From positions 175,141 through 239,140 of the forward strand of contig CAZIRF010000001.1 of NCBI GenBank assembly GCA_964541755.1: a stretch of DNA of 64,000 bases. The letters run 5' to 3'. The notes beneath the pieces were generated by a model. It worked only from the letters and a program-made list of their open reading frames with translations. It had not been told where the DNA came from and searched no databases. Below, one piece after another: positions 44,791-52,173 of this stretch (position 1 is its first letter; the number at the start of each line of letters is the position of its first letter). This DNA is from CAZIRF01 sp964541755. Lineage in GTDB: Bacteria; Spirochaetota; Spirochaetia; Treponematales; Breznakiellaceae. The position numbers and the translations under genes were made by a program.

Positions 44791-46698
44791 TTATACATCG
44801 AGGTTTGCGACACGAAGGGCGTTCTCTTCTATAAAAAGACGCCGCGGTTCGACATGCTCACCCATCAATGTGGTAAAAATCCGTTCTGCTTCCACAGCGT
44901 CATCAAGGTGTATCTGCGTTATATTGCGTCGTTCCGGATCCATGGTAGTTTCCCACAACTGGTCCGGATTCATCTCACCAAGACCCTTGTATCGTTGTAC
45001 AGCGACTTTCTCGGGGTCCTTGCCAGACTCCTCAAGAATTTTTTCTTTCTGAACATCATCGTATGCGTAAAATATCTTTTTGTCGTAGGTAATCTTGTAA
45101 AGTGGTGGCATGGCCAAATAAATATGCCCATGTTCAATCAGCTCTGTCATGTACCGATAGAAAAAGGTCAGAAGCAATGTACGAATGTGCGAACCGTCAA
45201 CATCGGCATCAGCCATAATTATGACTTTGTGATAGCGAATCTTAGTAATATCGAAGTTTGGCCCCGCACTCGCGCCAACACTGGCAATAATAGGCTGCAG
45301 CTTTTCGTTGGAAAGAACTTTTTCTATGCGGGTTTTTTCCACGTTAAGCATCTTCCCGAAAAGGGAAAGAATTGCTTGAAACCCACGATTTCGACCCATT
45401 TTGGCCGATCCTCCTGCCGAATCGCCCTCTACTATGAAAATCTCACATTTTGCCGGATCTTTTTCCGAACAATCGGCGAGCTTACCGGGAAGCCCGGAGC
45501 CCTCGAGGAGATTTTTACGCCTTGTGGCATCCCGCGCCGCACGAGCAGCTAGCCGCGCACGGGCCGCCAAAACGCTCTTTTCCAGGATACTGTTAATGAC
45601 ATCCGGATTTTGATCAAGGAAAAGCGTAAGATGTTCATTGACCAAGGATTCAACAATGCCCTTTACCTCCGAGTTACCCAGCTTCCCCTTTGTCTGCCCC
45701 TCAAATTGAGGATTGGGTATCTTTATGGAGAGAACAGCAGTAAGCCCCTCTCGAACATCATCGCCAGAAAGGGAATCATCAAATTTCTTGGCAAGCTTCG
45801 ACTTCTTCAAATACTCATTGAGGGTTCTGGTCAGAGCAGATTTGAATCCAATAAGATGTGTTCCACCCTCACGGGTATTGATGTCGTTTACAAACGTAAA
45901 CATGTTCTCATTGAAGCCATCGTTGTATTGGAAGGAACACTCTACTTCCACATCATCCTTTTTGGCTTCTATATACACCGGAACAGTATGCAAGACGGTT
46001 TTATTCTGATTGAGATACTCAACAAAACTCCTGACGCCCCCCTCAAAGATGAATTCGTGGGTTTTCGGAGTACTCAGGCGCTCATCAATAATGGTGATTT
46101 TGATTCCCTTATTAAGAAAGGCCAGTTCGCGCAGCCGATTTGACAGGACGTCAAAATTGAAGGTACTGGTTTCAAAAATGGTATCATCCGGTCTGAATCT
46201 TATAATCGTTCCACGCTTCTCGCTGGTTCCGGTTATCTCGACCGGGCCTTGTGGTTCACCAATTTTATACTTCTGTTGATATATTTTTCCGTCTCTATAA
46301 ACCGTCGCTTCCATCCACATGGAGAGCGCATTCACAACAGAAACACCCACACCATGCAGACCACCGGATACCTTGTACGAATTCTTGTCGAACTTTCCAC
46401 CTGCATGCAGGCGAGTCAATGCAAGCTCAAGCGCGCTGATATTCTCTGTGGGGTGCATGTCTACCGGAATACCACGACCGTTATCTTCCACTCGTACTAT
46501 ATCATTTAATTCAAGTACAACCAGAATGTCGTTACAATGACCCTGAAGGGCTTCATCAACCGAGTTATCTACAATTTCATAGACAAGGTGATGCAAGCCA
46601 TCTATTCCCGTTGTACCAATGTACATACCGGGGCGCTTACGAACAGCCTCCAAGCCCTTTAAAACCTGGATGCTTTGCGCTGAGTAGTTTGATTCCAT
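44791..46698 (-). CDS. gyrB: DNA gyrase subunit B
   Basis: A 635-residue ATPase subunit of gyrase. GHKL ATPase motifs: VYEIVDNSVDEAL, DNGRGIPVDMH, GGLHGVGVSVVNALS. The TOPRIM domain has IFIVEGDSAGGSAKMGRNR and IIMADADVDGSHIRTLLLTF. The C-terminus reads RYKGLGEMNPDQLWETTMDP. I place the start at ATG 46698 (ESNYSAQSIQVLKGLEAV), which has AGGAA upstream; the in-frame ATG at 46728 adds ten residues without family support. Confidence 0.97.
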   Translation of the reverse strand: MESNYSAQSIQVLKGLEAVRKRPGMYIGTTGIDGLHHLVYEIVDNSVDEALQGHCNDILVVLELNDIVRVEDNGRGIPVDMHPTENISALELALTRLHAGGKFDKNSYKVSGGLHGVGVSVVNALSMWMEATVYRDGKIYQQKYKIGEPQGPVEITGTSEKRGTIIRFRPDDTIFETSTFNFDVLSNRLRELAFLNKGIKITIIDERLSTPKTHEFIFEGGVRSFVEYLNQNKTVLHTVPVYIEAKKDDVEVECSFQYNDGFNENMFTFVNDINTREGGTHLIGFKSALTRTLNEYLKKSKLAKKFDDSLSGDDVREGLTAVLSIKIPNPQFEGQTKGKLGNSEVKGIVESLVNEHLTLFLDQNPDVINSILEKSVLAARARLAARAARDATRRKNLLEGSGLPGKLADCSEKDPAKCEIFIVEGDSAGGSAKMGRNRGFQAILSLFGKMLNVEKTRIEKVLSNEKLQPIIASVGASAGPNFDITKIRYHKVIIMADADVDGSHIRTLLLTFFYRYMTELIEHGHIYLAMPPLYKITYDKKIFYAYDDVQKEKILEESGKDPEKVAVQRYKGLGEMNPDQLWETTMDPERRNITQIHLDDAVEAERIFTTLMGEHVEPRRLFIEENALRVANLDV

Positions 46699-46751
46699 GG
46701 TGTTTCCTGACGGTGTTGATATCGGCATTATAAAGAAGAAACCGTGATCGT

Positions 46752-46780
46752 ATTATACCTTTGAATTATCAAAAAGTAAA
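46752..46780 (-). promoter_or_regulatory. Sigma70-type promoter for gyrB-gyrA
   Basis: Minus strand TTTACT (46780-46775), 17-bp spacer, consensus TATAAT (46757-46752), about 50 bases upstream of the gyrB ATG. Confidence 0.65.
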
Positions 46781-46835
46781 GCGAATAGGCACGCTTCGGC
46801 CTTGTTACATTGGACATTTTGGAGATGGAATGTAC

Positions 46836-46856
46836 TTGTTGATAAGTTGTTGATAA
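46836..46856 (-). promoter_or_regulatory. Tandem degenerate DnaA boxes
   Basis: TTGTTGATAA occurs twice, separated by one G (11-bp period, one helical turn). Each differs by one base from the box complement TTGTGGATAA and has the same orientation as the exact site at 47054. Confidence 0.5.
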
Positions 46857-47053
46857 ATTCGGGGAAATAGGGCATCATAATTCTGATCTTGGAAAATTGC
46901 TTGAACAACAAGGATACACACTTGTTTGGTATATTTTTGTATTTCATTATATTTCAAGCATTTAATAAATATTTCAAATAATTTTCAGTATATTCGCCAA
47001 ATAATATATGCAAAATATATTGTAGTCGAATCGTTATATAGGCCATGTCCATG

Positions 47054-47063
47054 TTGTGGATAA
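47054..47063 (-). promoter_or_regulatory. Consensus DnaA box upstream of dnaA
   Basis: TTGTGGATAA contains the complement of the exact TTATCCACA box, 41 bases upstream of the dnaA start. It may serve in initiation or in dnaA autoregulation. Confidence 0.75.
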
Positions 47064-47103
47064 CATGTGGAAATCTTGTAGTGAAACTGGTGGAGAATCG
47101 CGT

Positions 47104-48510
47104 ATGTCTGTAGATTACTCGTTGATATGGAAAGAAATGGCCGATCAGATTCAAAAGGAATTGACTGGACCCGAAGTAGTTCTTCTATCCAGTCTCAATT
47201 ATCATAGCGCTACACAAGATAGCATAACCGCCACGGTATCAACCAATTTTATCAGGGATCAAATAGTCAAACGCTACCTGGCCAAAATGGAAGCCAAGAT
47301 TCATGAACTGGTAGGGCACGAAGTCAGAATTTTACTTGAGGTTTCTGCGCCAACCACAGCTATTCAAGGACCTGCCGTACAAGAAAGTGATGTAAAGCAT
47401 CATGAGGCATACAGCGCCCCCCCTTCACCACCCCAGCACGTCGCCATGCCGGTAAAGCCAAAATCACCCCATGAGAATCTGCAATCCTCTTTTACCTTTG
47501 ATGATTATGTAATAAGCGACAATAACAGCTTTGCAGCCAATGCGGCGATAGCTATCAGCAAAAATCCTGGCATAGCCTATAATCCCTTTCTTATATATGG
47601 CGGTGTAGGCCTGGGTAAAACGCACCTTATGCAAGCTATTGGAAATTATATATATAGTAATAATGATGCAAAAATTATCTATGTGACTGCAGAAACATTT
47701 ACAAACGATTTCATATCATCCCTGTATGACAAGAAGACCATGCACTTCAAGAACAAATATCGTAACGCAGATGTTCTACTGATTGATGATATACACTTTT
47801 TTGACCGAACCAATGAAGTACAGGAAGAACTCTTTCATACTTTCAACGCCCTCTACGATAACAAAAAGCAAATGGTCTTTACTTGCGATAGACCGGTAAT
47901 GGAGCTTAAAAAGCTGTCAGATCGCCTTCGATCACGCTTTGAACGAGGTCTTAATGTAGATTTGGCACCCCCGGATATGGAAACCCGCCACGCTATTCTC
48001 AAAAAAAAGATGCTCCTGCATCCAGAGATCACCATAGATGATGAAGTTCTCTCTCTCGTTGCAAAAAACATATCAACCAATGTAAGAGATCTTGAAGCTG
48101 CTTTAACCAAATTAATTGCATATAACAAATTGGTACGAAAGCCCATAACCCTGGAAACCAGCCGTGATCTTCTCAAGGATACCTTTGCCTCTCCAAAACA
48201 GAGTAACATGACCATAGATCACATACTTAAAGTTGTTGCCAACGAAAGTAATCTTTCGCCCAGCGACTTGAAGGGAAAAAAACGTACAAAAAACATTATT
48301 TTACCCCGGCAAATAGCTATGTATATAGCAAGAGAGATTACAGAGTATTCAACCAGCGAGATAGGATCTGAATTTGGCGGTAGAGACCATACAACAGTTA
48401 TTCACTCTTGTGGAAAAATTGAAAACATGATCAAGGCCGATCCTACCTTGGATGTTAAGATTAAAAACCTCATAAGGACCATGAAAGAATATAGCGCCAA
48501 AAGTGGATAA
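47104..48510 (+). CDS. dnaA: Chromosomal replication initiator DnaA
   Basis: A 468-residue AAA+ initiator that binds DnaA boxes and opens the origin. Domain I (about 1-85) begins MSVDYSLIWKEMADQIQKEL. A variable linker precedes the ATPase: FDDYVISDNNSFAANAAIAI, Walker A GGVGLGKTHLMQAIGNY, Walker B VLLIDDIHFF. The initiator-specific lid holds LSDRLRSRFERGLNVDLAPP. Domain IV has the DNA-binding signature GGRDHTTVIHSCGKI. The start at 47104 is set by GGAG 8 nt upstream; the in-frame ATG at 47056 overlaps the DnaA box and is unlikely. Its stop codon lies inside a box-like AGTGGATAA. Confidence 0.97.
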   Translation: MSVDYSLIWKEMADQIQKELTGPEVVLLSSLNYHSATQDSITATVSTNFIRDQIVKRYLAKMEAKIHELVGHEVRILLEVSAPTTAIQGPAVQESDVKHHEAYSAPPSPPQHVAMPVKPKSPHENLQSSFTFDDYVISDNNSFAANAAIAISKNPGIAYNPFLIYGGVGLGKTHLMQAIGNYIYSNNDAKIIYVTAETFTNDFISSLYDKKTMHFKNKYRNADVLLIDDIHFFDRTNEVQEELFHTFNALYDNKKQMVFTCDRPVMELKKLSDRLRSRFERGLNVDLAPPDMETRHAILKKKMLLHPEITIDDEVLSLVAKNISTNVRDLEAALTKLIAYNKLVRKPITLETSRDLLKDTFASPKQSNMTIDHILKVVANESNLSPSDLKGKKRTKNIILPRQIAMYIAREITEYSTSEIGSEFGGRDHTTVIHSCGKIENMIKADPTLDVKIKNLIRTMKEYSAKSG

Positions 48511-48634
48511 TATGGTATTATCCTGTTGTCTCAATGTTGATATGTGGCAGTGTCGGTGGAAACTGGGGATTATTGTGGATTCGCATTGGTATTTTGATGA
48601 GCTTTAATTCAATAAGCTGTAAGATATTATTGCG

Positions 48635-48643
48635 TTATTCACA
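48635..48643 (+). promoter_or_regulatory. DnaA box next to the trio element
   Basis: TTATTCACA fits TTATNCACA exactly. It ends 12 bases before the CTA repeats, with ACTTGTTCCCC between, which may hold a second degenerate box. Confidence 0.8.
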
Positions 48644-48655
48644 AGACTTGTTCCC

Positions 48656-48670
48656 CTACTACTACTACTA
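48656..48670 (+). repeat. DnaA-trio element (CTA)5
   Basis: Five perfect CTA triplets, that is 3'-GAT-5' on the other strand, the form of the DnaA-trio. AT-rich sequence follows directly, where strand opening would begin. Confidence 0.72.
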
Positions 48671-48704
48671 CTGAATTTATATAATCTACCAAGGAGTAGT
48701 GTAT

Positions 48705-49808
48705 ATGAAGTTTATCTGTGAACGAAGCATCCTTCTCAAGGAAATCTCGATAGCTCAAGAGATCATTTCAACCAAGAATGCTATCTCGATCCTTTCCAAT
48801 GTCTTGCTTGAAACATCAGGAAGTACCCTGTTTATCAAAGCTACCGACATCAAAGTCAATTTTAAAACATCTTTACCTGTAAATGTGGTAGAAGAAGGTT
48901 CAACAACTGTTTTCTGTGACAAACTTCTTGGAATTCTTGCCTCCATACCTGATGGTGAACTTGAATTTGAACACAGCAATGGTAAAGTAACCATCAAACC
49001 CAGTTTCAAAAAAATCAAATTCCAACTCAAAAGTATAACCAGCGAAAAATATCCTGAATTCCCTGTTTCGGACGACATCAGCTTTTTTGATATTCCGGTC
49101 AAAGAATTCAAAAAAATGGTAACTCAGACCATTTTTTCGATTTCTGATGACGAGACTCGATATTTCATGAATGGTGTATTCTTTGAACAGCGAAATAATG
49201 AAGAACTTGTTATGGTCGCTACTGATGGTCGAAGATTGGCTTTTATCAAGAAAGCATTTGAAGGTATTCCAGAGTTTTCAGGTGTCATCATTCCCCCAAA
49301 GATTCTTTCACTCATATCTAAACGTGCAGGAGATGAAGGGCTTGTCTCTATCGGGATTACCGAAAAGACACTTTTTGTCAATTTTGGGCCCTATAAATTT
49401 TCTTCAACGCTCATAGAAGGCAATTTCCCGAACTATCAACGGGTTATTCCCGAAAGTCAGTCTTTCTCTTTCTCTGTAAACAAGCCTGAATTGATAGATG
49501 CTCTAAAACGTGTATCCCTTCTTGTCGAACAAAAGTCTCGAAGAATCTTTCTTACAGCACAGTCCGGGGTTTTAAGTATTTCTTCGGATGAAAGTGATAT
49601 AGGTACGGCTAAAGAAGACATTCCCTGTCGATATGATGGCGAAAGTTTTACCATTGCCATTAACTATCGCTATCTCGAAGAACCCTTGAAAGTAATAGCA
49701 GAAGACACTGTTACCATTCAGTTTACCGAACCAAACAAGGCCATTACCCTGTATCCGGCTCCTGAAAGTGACTATTTTCACATTATCATGCCCATGCAGC
49801 TTGATTAA
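48705..49808 (+). CDS. dnaN: DNA polymerase III sliding clamp (beta subunit)
   Basis: A 367-residue clamp that forms a ring and tethers the replicative polymerase. The three-domain pattern is seen from MKFICERSILLKEISIAQEI to the end IMPMQLD, including LMVATDGRRLAF-type sequence (here LVMVATDGRRLAFIKKAFEG) and ITLYPAPESDYFHIIMPMQ. AAGGAG lies 8 nt upstream of the ATG; a GTG two codons earlier is closer and less likely. The gene follows the origin gap and precedes recF by 2 bases. Confidence 0.97.
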   Translation: MKFICERSILLKEISIAQEIISTKNAISILSNVLLETSGSTLFIKATDIKVNFKTSLPVNVVEEGSTTVFCDKLLGILASIPDGELEFEHSNGKVTIKPSFKKIKFQLKSITSEKYPEFPVSDDISFFDIPVKEFKKMVTQTIFSISDDETRYFMNGVFFEQRNNEELVMVATDGRRLAFIKKAFEGIPEFSGVIIPPKILSLISKRAGDEGLVSIGITEKTLFVNFGPYKFSSTLIEGNFPNYQRVIPESQSFSFSVNKPELIDALKRVSLLVEQKSRRIFLTAQSGVLSISSDESDIGTAKEDIPCRYDGESFTIAINYRYLEEPLKVIAEDTVTIQFTEPNKAITLYPAPESDYFHIIMPMQLD

Positions 49809-49810
49809 TC

Positions 49811-50875
49811 TTGTTTACCGAAGTTCAGACATACTCATTTCGTAATCTCGCTGACGCCTTGGTAAATACCAAGGCGTCGGAGGTATGTCTGGTAGGAAAG
49901 AATGGCCAGGGGAAGTCAAATTTCTTGGAAGCAGTGTATTTCTTGTCCTATGCGACTTCTTTTAGAACGACAAAAGATGTCGAAATGATACAGAATGGCC
50001 ATTCTTCCTGTTCCGTCATTGCTTCTACAGATACGATGGAACTCTCATCATTACGTGTGTGTATTCAGGATAATACAAAAGCCATTTATCATGATGACAA
50101 ACGAATAACTGATAGAAAAGCATTACTGGATATAGTTCCTGTCATACTCTTCAGTCATGAGGATATGGAAATTATCCATGGGCCTCCCGAGAAACGGAGA
50201 TGGTTTTTTGATCAAGCTGCAAGTTTAGGAAATCCTTTATATATCGACCGTTTACGCAGCTATAAAAAAATACTTAAAACCCGAAATTCTGTTATCAAGG
50301 ATAGAAATACTGATCTTTTGGATGCTTTGGATATTCAGTTTGTATATGCTGGTTTGGCGCTTATGGAAGAGCGAAATCGCCTATTGGATGGATTTTCACA
50401 ATCTTTTGGTAAATTATTCGGGCAAATCAGTGATATTGACGGTATTCAACTGGTATATCGGTCTTCGTGGAAATTTGACGATTTTGATAAAACGCTCAAC
50501 CTTTTGAAAGAGAAACGTGAAAATGATTATTTTATGCAAACGAGTACCTCTGGTCCGCATAGGGATCGATGGTTATTCATACAAGCTGGGAGAGATTTTG
50601 TCCCAAGGGCATCGACCGGACAAAGGAGGTTGTTGGCTCTACTGCTCAGAATATCACAAGCTAATTGGTATACTCAAAATATGGGTAAAAAGCCGATTTA
50701 TCTCTTGGATGATGTCCTTTTGGAACTTGATGGAGACCGGAAAAAACGGTTTTTTACACTATTACCAGAGTATGAACAAGCGTTTTTCACTTTTTTACCA
50801 GAGGAGCATCTTCTATCAGTCCAATCTGACAGTGCTTTGATTTATACTGTCGAAGAGGGTACATTGTACGCATGA
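49811..50875 (+). CDS. recF: Recombination mediator RecF
   Basis: A 354-residue SMC-like ATPase that helps load RecA at gaps. Walker A is LVGKNGQGKSNFLEAVYFLS, signature region ASTGQRRLLALLLRISQ, and Walker B region PIYLLDDVLLELDGDRKKRF. The start is TTG at 49811, 2 bases after the dnaN stop and without a strong Shine-Dalgarno, so translational coupling to dnaN is likely. The stop overlaps the next start (ATGA). Confidence 0.95.
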   Translation: MFTEVQTYSFRNLADALVNTKASEVCLVGKNGQGKSNFLEAVYFLSYATSFRTTKDVEMIQNGHSSCSVIASTDTMELSSLRVCIQDNTKAIYHDDKRITDRKALLDIVPVILFSHEDMEIIHGPPEKRRWFFDQAASLGNPLYIDRLRSYKKILKTRNSVIKDRNTDLLDALDIQFVYAGLALMEERNRLLDGFSQSFGKLFGQISDIDGIQLVYRSSWKFDDFDKTLNLLKEKRENDYFMQTSTSGPHRDRWLFIQAGRDFVPRASTGQRRLLALLLRISQANWYTQNMGKKPIYLLDDVLLELDGDRKKRFFTLLPEYEQAFFTFLPEEHLLSVQSDSALIYTVEEGTLYA

Positions 50876-51324
50876 GATCCGCAAAAGAATTGATAGAAAA
50901 AATTTTTGACAAAGACACTGCCAATCGGGCAGGTATGTATACGACTCTTTTTGGCTCTTGGGCTTCGGTTGTTGGAGATAGAACGGCATCACATACAAAA
51001 ATTGTTGAGCTACAGGGTACTGTTTTGTTGGTAGAGGCCGATCACCCATCTTGGGTTCAGATTGTTCAGGCAAATAGCAAGAAGTACCTTAAAGCGCTCT
51101 CAAAAATTTGTCCTGACTTGGAAATACACGCTATATCGTTATTTTGCTCACATACTTTGAATAAAAAGCCAGAGATGCATTATGTAAAACAGGAAAAAAT
51201 AGATAGAAATGAGTATCAGAAGGAAAGTGAAACCATATTGAATACTGTTCAAGATGAAGAACTCAAAAGACTTTTAACACGTTTGGAAGATGCGGTAGTT
51301 AGAAGGAACAGTGGAACCCGTTGA
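50872..51324 (+). CDS. DciA-like (DUF721) putative replicative helicase loader
   Basis: A 150-residue protein with the DUF721 core: LFGSWASVVGDRTASHTKIV, VLLVEADHPSWVQIVQ and YLKALSKICPDL. DUF721/DciA proteins load or operate the replicative helicase in bacteria lacking DnaC-type loaders. Its position in the dnaA-dnaN-recF cluster fits that role. The C-terminal 50 residues are polar and probably flexible. The ATG overlaps the recF stop by 4 bases. Confidence 0.88.
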   Translation: MRSAKELIEKIFDKDTANRAGMYTTLFGSWASVVGDRTASHTKIVELQGTVLLVEADHPSWVQIVQANSKKYLKALSKICPDLEIHAISLFCSHTLNKKPEMHYVKQEKIDRNEYQKESETILNTVQDEELKRLLTRLEDAVVRRNSGTR

Positions 51325-51350
51325 CCAAGAGAGACCTCTCACTCTATACT
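51321..51350 (+). promoter_or_regulatory. Promoter for rpmH-rnpA
   Basis: TTGACC (51321-51326), 18-bp spacer, TATACT (51345-51350). The -35 overlaps the stop of the DUF721 gene. The spacer contains the inverted repeat GAGAGACCTCTC. Confidence 0.65.
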
Positions 51351-51404
51351 CGCACAGCCGTCTTGTAGCCTTCCAGTACTTTTTGAATATAGCAAGGAGA
51401 CCTC

Positions 51405-51560
51405 ATGAAACGCACTTATCAGCCCAGCAAGGTTAAAAGAAACCGCAAATTCGGTTTCAGGGCACGTATGAAGACCAGAGCCGGACGCCTCATCCTCAAG
51501 CGTCGTCGTGCCAAGGGCCGCAGCAAGCTTTCTGTATCTGACGAAAAGAAGCCCTACTGA
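51405..51560 (+). CDS. rpmH: 50S ribosomal protein L34
   Basis: A 51-residue basic protein beginning MKRTYQPSKVKRNRKFGFRA, then RMKTRAGRLILKRRRAKGR, the L34 signature. An eight-residue C-terminal extension (VSDEKKPY) is slightly longer than usual. AAGGAG lies upstream of the ATG. It precedes rnpA as in most bacteria. Confidence 0.97.
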   Translation: MKRTYQPSKVKRNRKFGFRARMKTRAGRLILKRRRAKGRSKLSVSDEKKPY

Positions 51561-51570
51561 TTTTAACGTT

Positions 51571-51948
51571 GTGCCAGTGACAGATCTTGGTCGGTTTACT
51601 TTTACCAAATCTGAACACGTTCAAGCACACGCCGAAATCCGGAAATTGTTCCAGGAAGGTAGGCGTGTTGCTTGTAATGGGGCAAAATTGTTTTTTTCGC
51701 CCAATTCCCTCACTTACAACAGGATCGCATTTACCTTCCCGAGAAAATTTGGCAATGCTGTTCAACGAAACAGAGCAAAACGTGTAGGTCGGGAAGCGTA
51801 TCGCTTGGCAAAGCATTCTTTAAAAACCGGTTATGATATGGTTTTACTTGTCTATCCGGGGACAGACACGCTATCTTATCGAGCGTGGCAGTTGAACAAG
51901 TTGTTTGTTCGGGCGGCATTGGTAAGCAATCAATCAGGAGTTTCATGA
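51571..51948 (+). CDS. rnpA: Ribonuclease P protein component
   Basis: A 125-residue basic protein that assists the RNase P RNA in tRNA 5' maturation. The N-terminus VTDLGRFTFTKSEHV and GRRVACNGAKLFF match the family; the RNR motif is in KFGNAVQRNRAKRVGREAYR. The start is probably GTG 51571 (or 51577), placing the family Arg-Phe about eight residues in; an in-frame GTG at 51508 would overlap rpmH. The RNase P RNA gene is not in this window. Confidence 0.93.
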   Translation: MPVTDLGRFTFTKSEHVQAHAEIRKLFQEGRRVACNGAKLFFSPNSLTYNRIAFTFPRKFGNAVQRNRAKRVGREAYRLAKHSLKTGYDMVLLVYPGTDTLSYRAWQLNKLFVRAALVSNQSGVS

Positions 51949-52157
51949 TAGCAAAGTTGTTGGTTTTTCCAATACGTATCTATCGTCTTTTGATTTCTCC
52001 CTTGTTTCCGCCATCGTGTCGCTTTTATCCAACGTGTTCCCAGTATGCTATTGAGGCCATTGAAAAACATGGTGCTTTTAAGGGTTCATTGTTGGCTGTA
52101 AAGAGAATAGGGCGCTGTCATCCGTTCAATCCGGGTGGATATGATCCGGTGCCTTGA
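51945..52157 (+). CDS. yidD: YidD membrane-insertion efficiency factor
   Basis: A 70-residue protein with the full YidD signature: RIYRLLISPLFPPSCRFYPT, CSQYAIEAIEKHG, then GRCHPFNPGGYDPVP. YidD supports YidC-dependent membrane insertion. The ATG overlaps the rnpA stop (ATGA), with AGGAG 4 nt upstream. Confidence 0.95.
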   Translation: MIAKLLVFPIRIYRLLISPLFPPSCRFYPTCSQYAIEAIEKHGAFKGSLLAVKRIGRCHPFNPGGYDPVP

Positions 52158-52173
52158 TACATAGAGGTTTTAA

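Larger units (their letters stand above)
46699..47103. other. gyrB-dnaA intergenic region with DnaA-box-like sites
   Basis: A divergent 405-base gap. It holds the gyrB promoter, two tandem TTGTTGATAA sites (46836-46845, 46847-46856), a very AT-rich segment (about 46920-47040) and an exact TTGTGGATAA at 47054-47063, followed by TGTGGAAAT. The dnaA Shine-Dalgarno GGAG lies 8 nt upstream of its ATG. This may form the upstream half of a two-part origin. Confidence 0.65.
48511..48704. other. oriC: Probable oriC unwinding region (dnaA-dnaN gap)
   Basis: A 194-base gap with box-like TTGTGGATT near 48573, exact TTATTCACA at 48635-48643, CTA triplet repeats at 48656-48670, then AT-rich sequence to about 48685 and the dnaN AAGGAG. 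The order box, short GC-containing spacer, trios and AT-rich DNA is that of the DnaA-trio basal unwinding system described in Bacillus subtilis, also located between dnaA and dnaN. Confidence 0.75.

Noticed and set aside
47056..47103. Upstream ATG for dnaA
   Set aside because: It overlaps the consensus DnaA box and adds 16 residues without family support; the ATG at 47104 has a good Shine-Dalgarno.
48656..48670. Simple triplet microsatellite with no role
   Set aside because: Its position after an exact DnaA box and before AT-rich DNA between dnaA and dnaN makes an origin element the better explanation.
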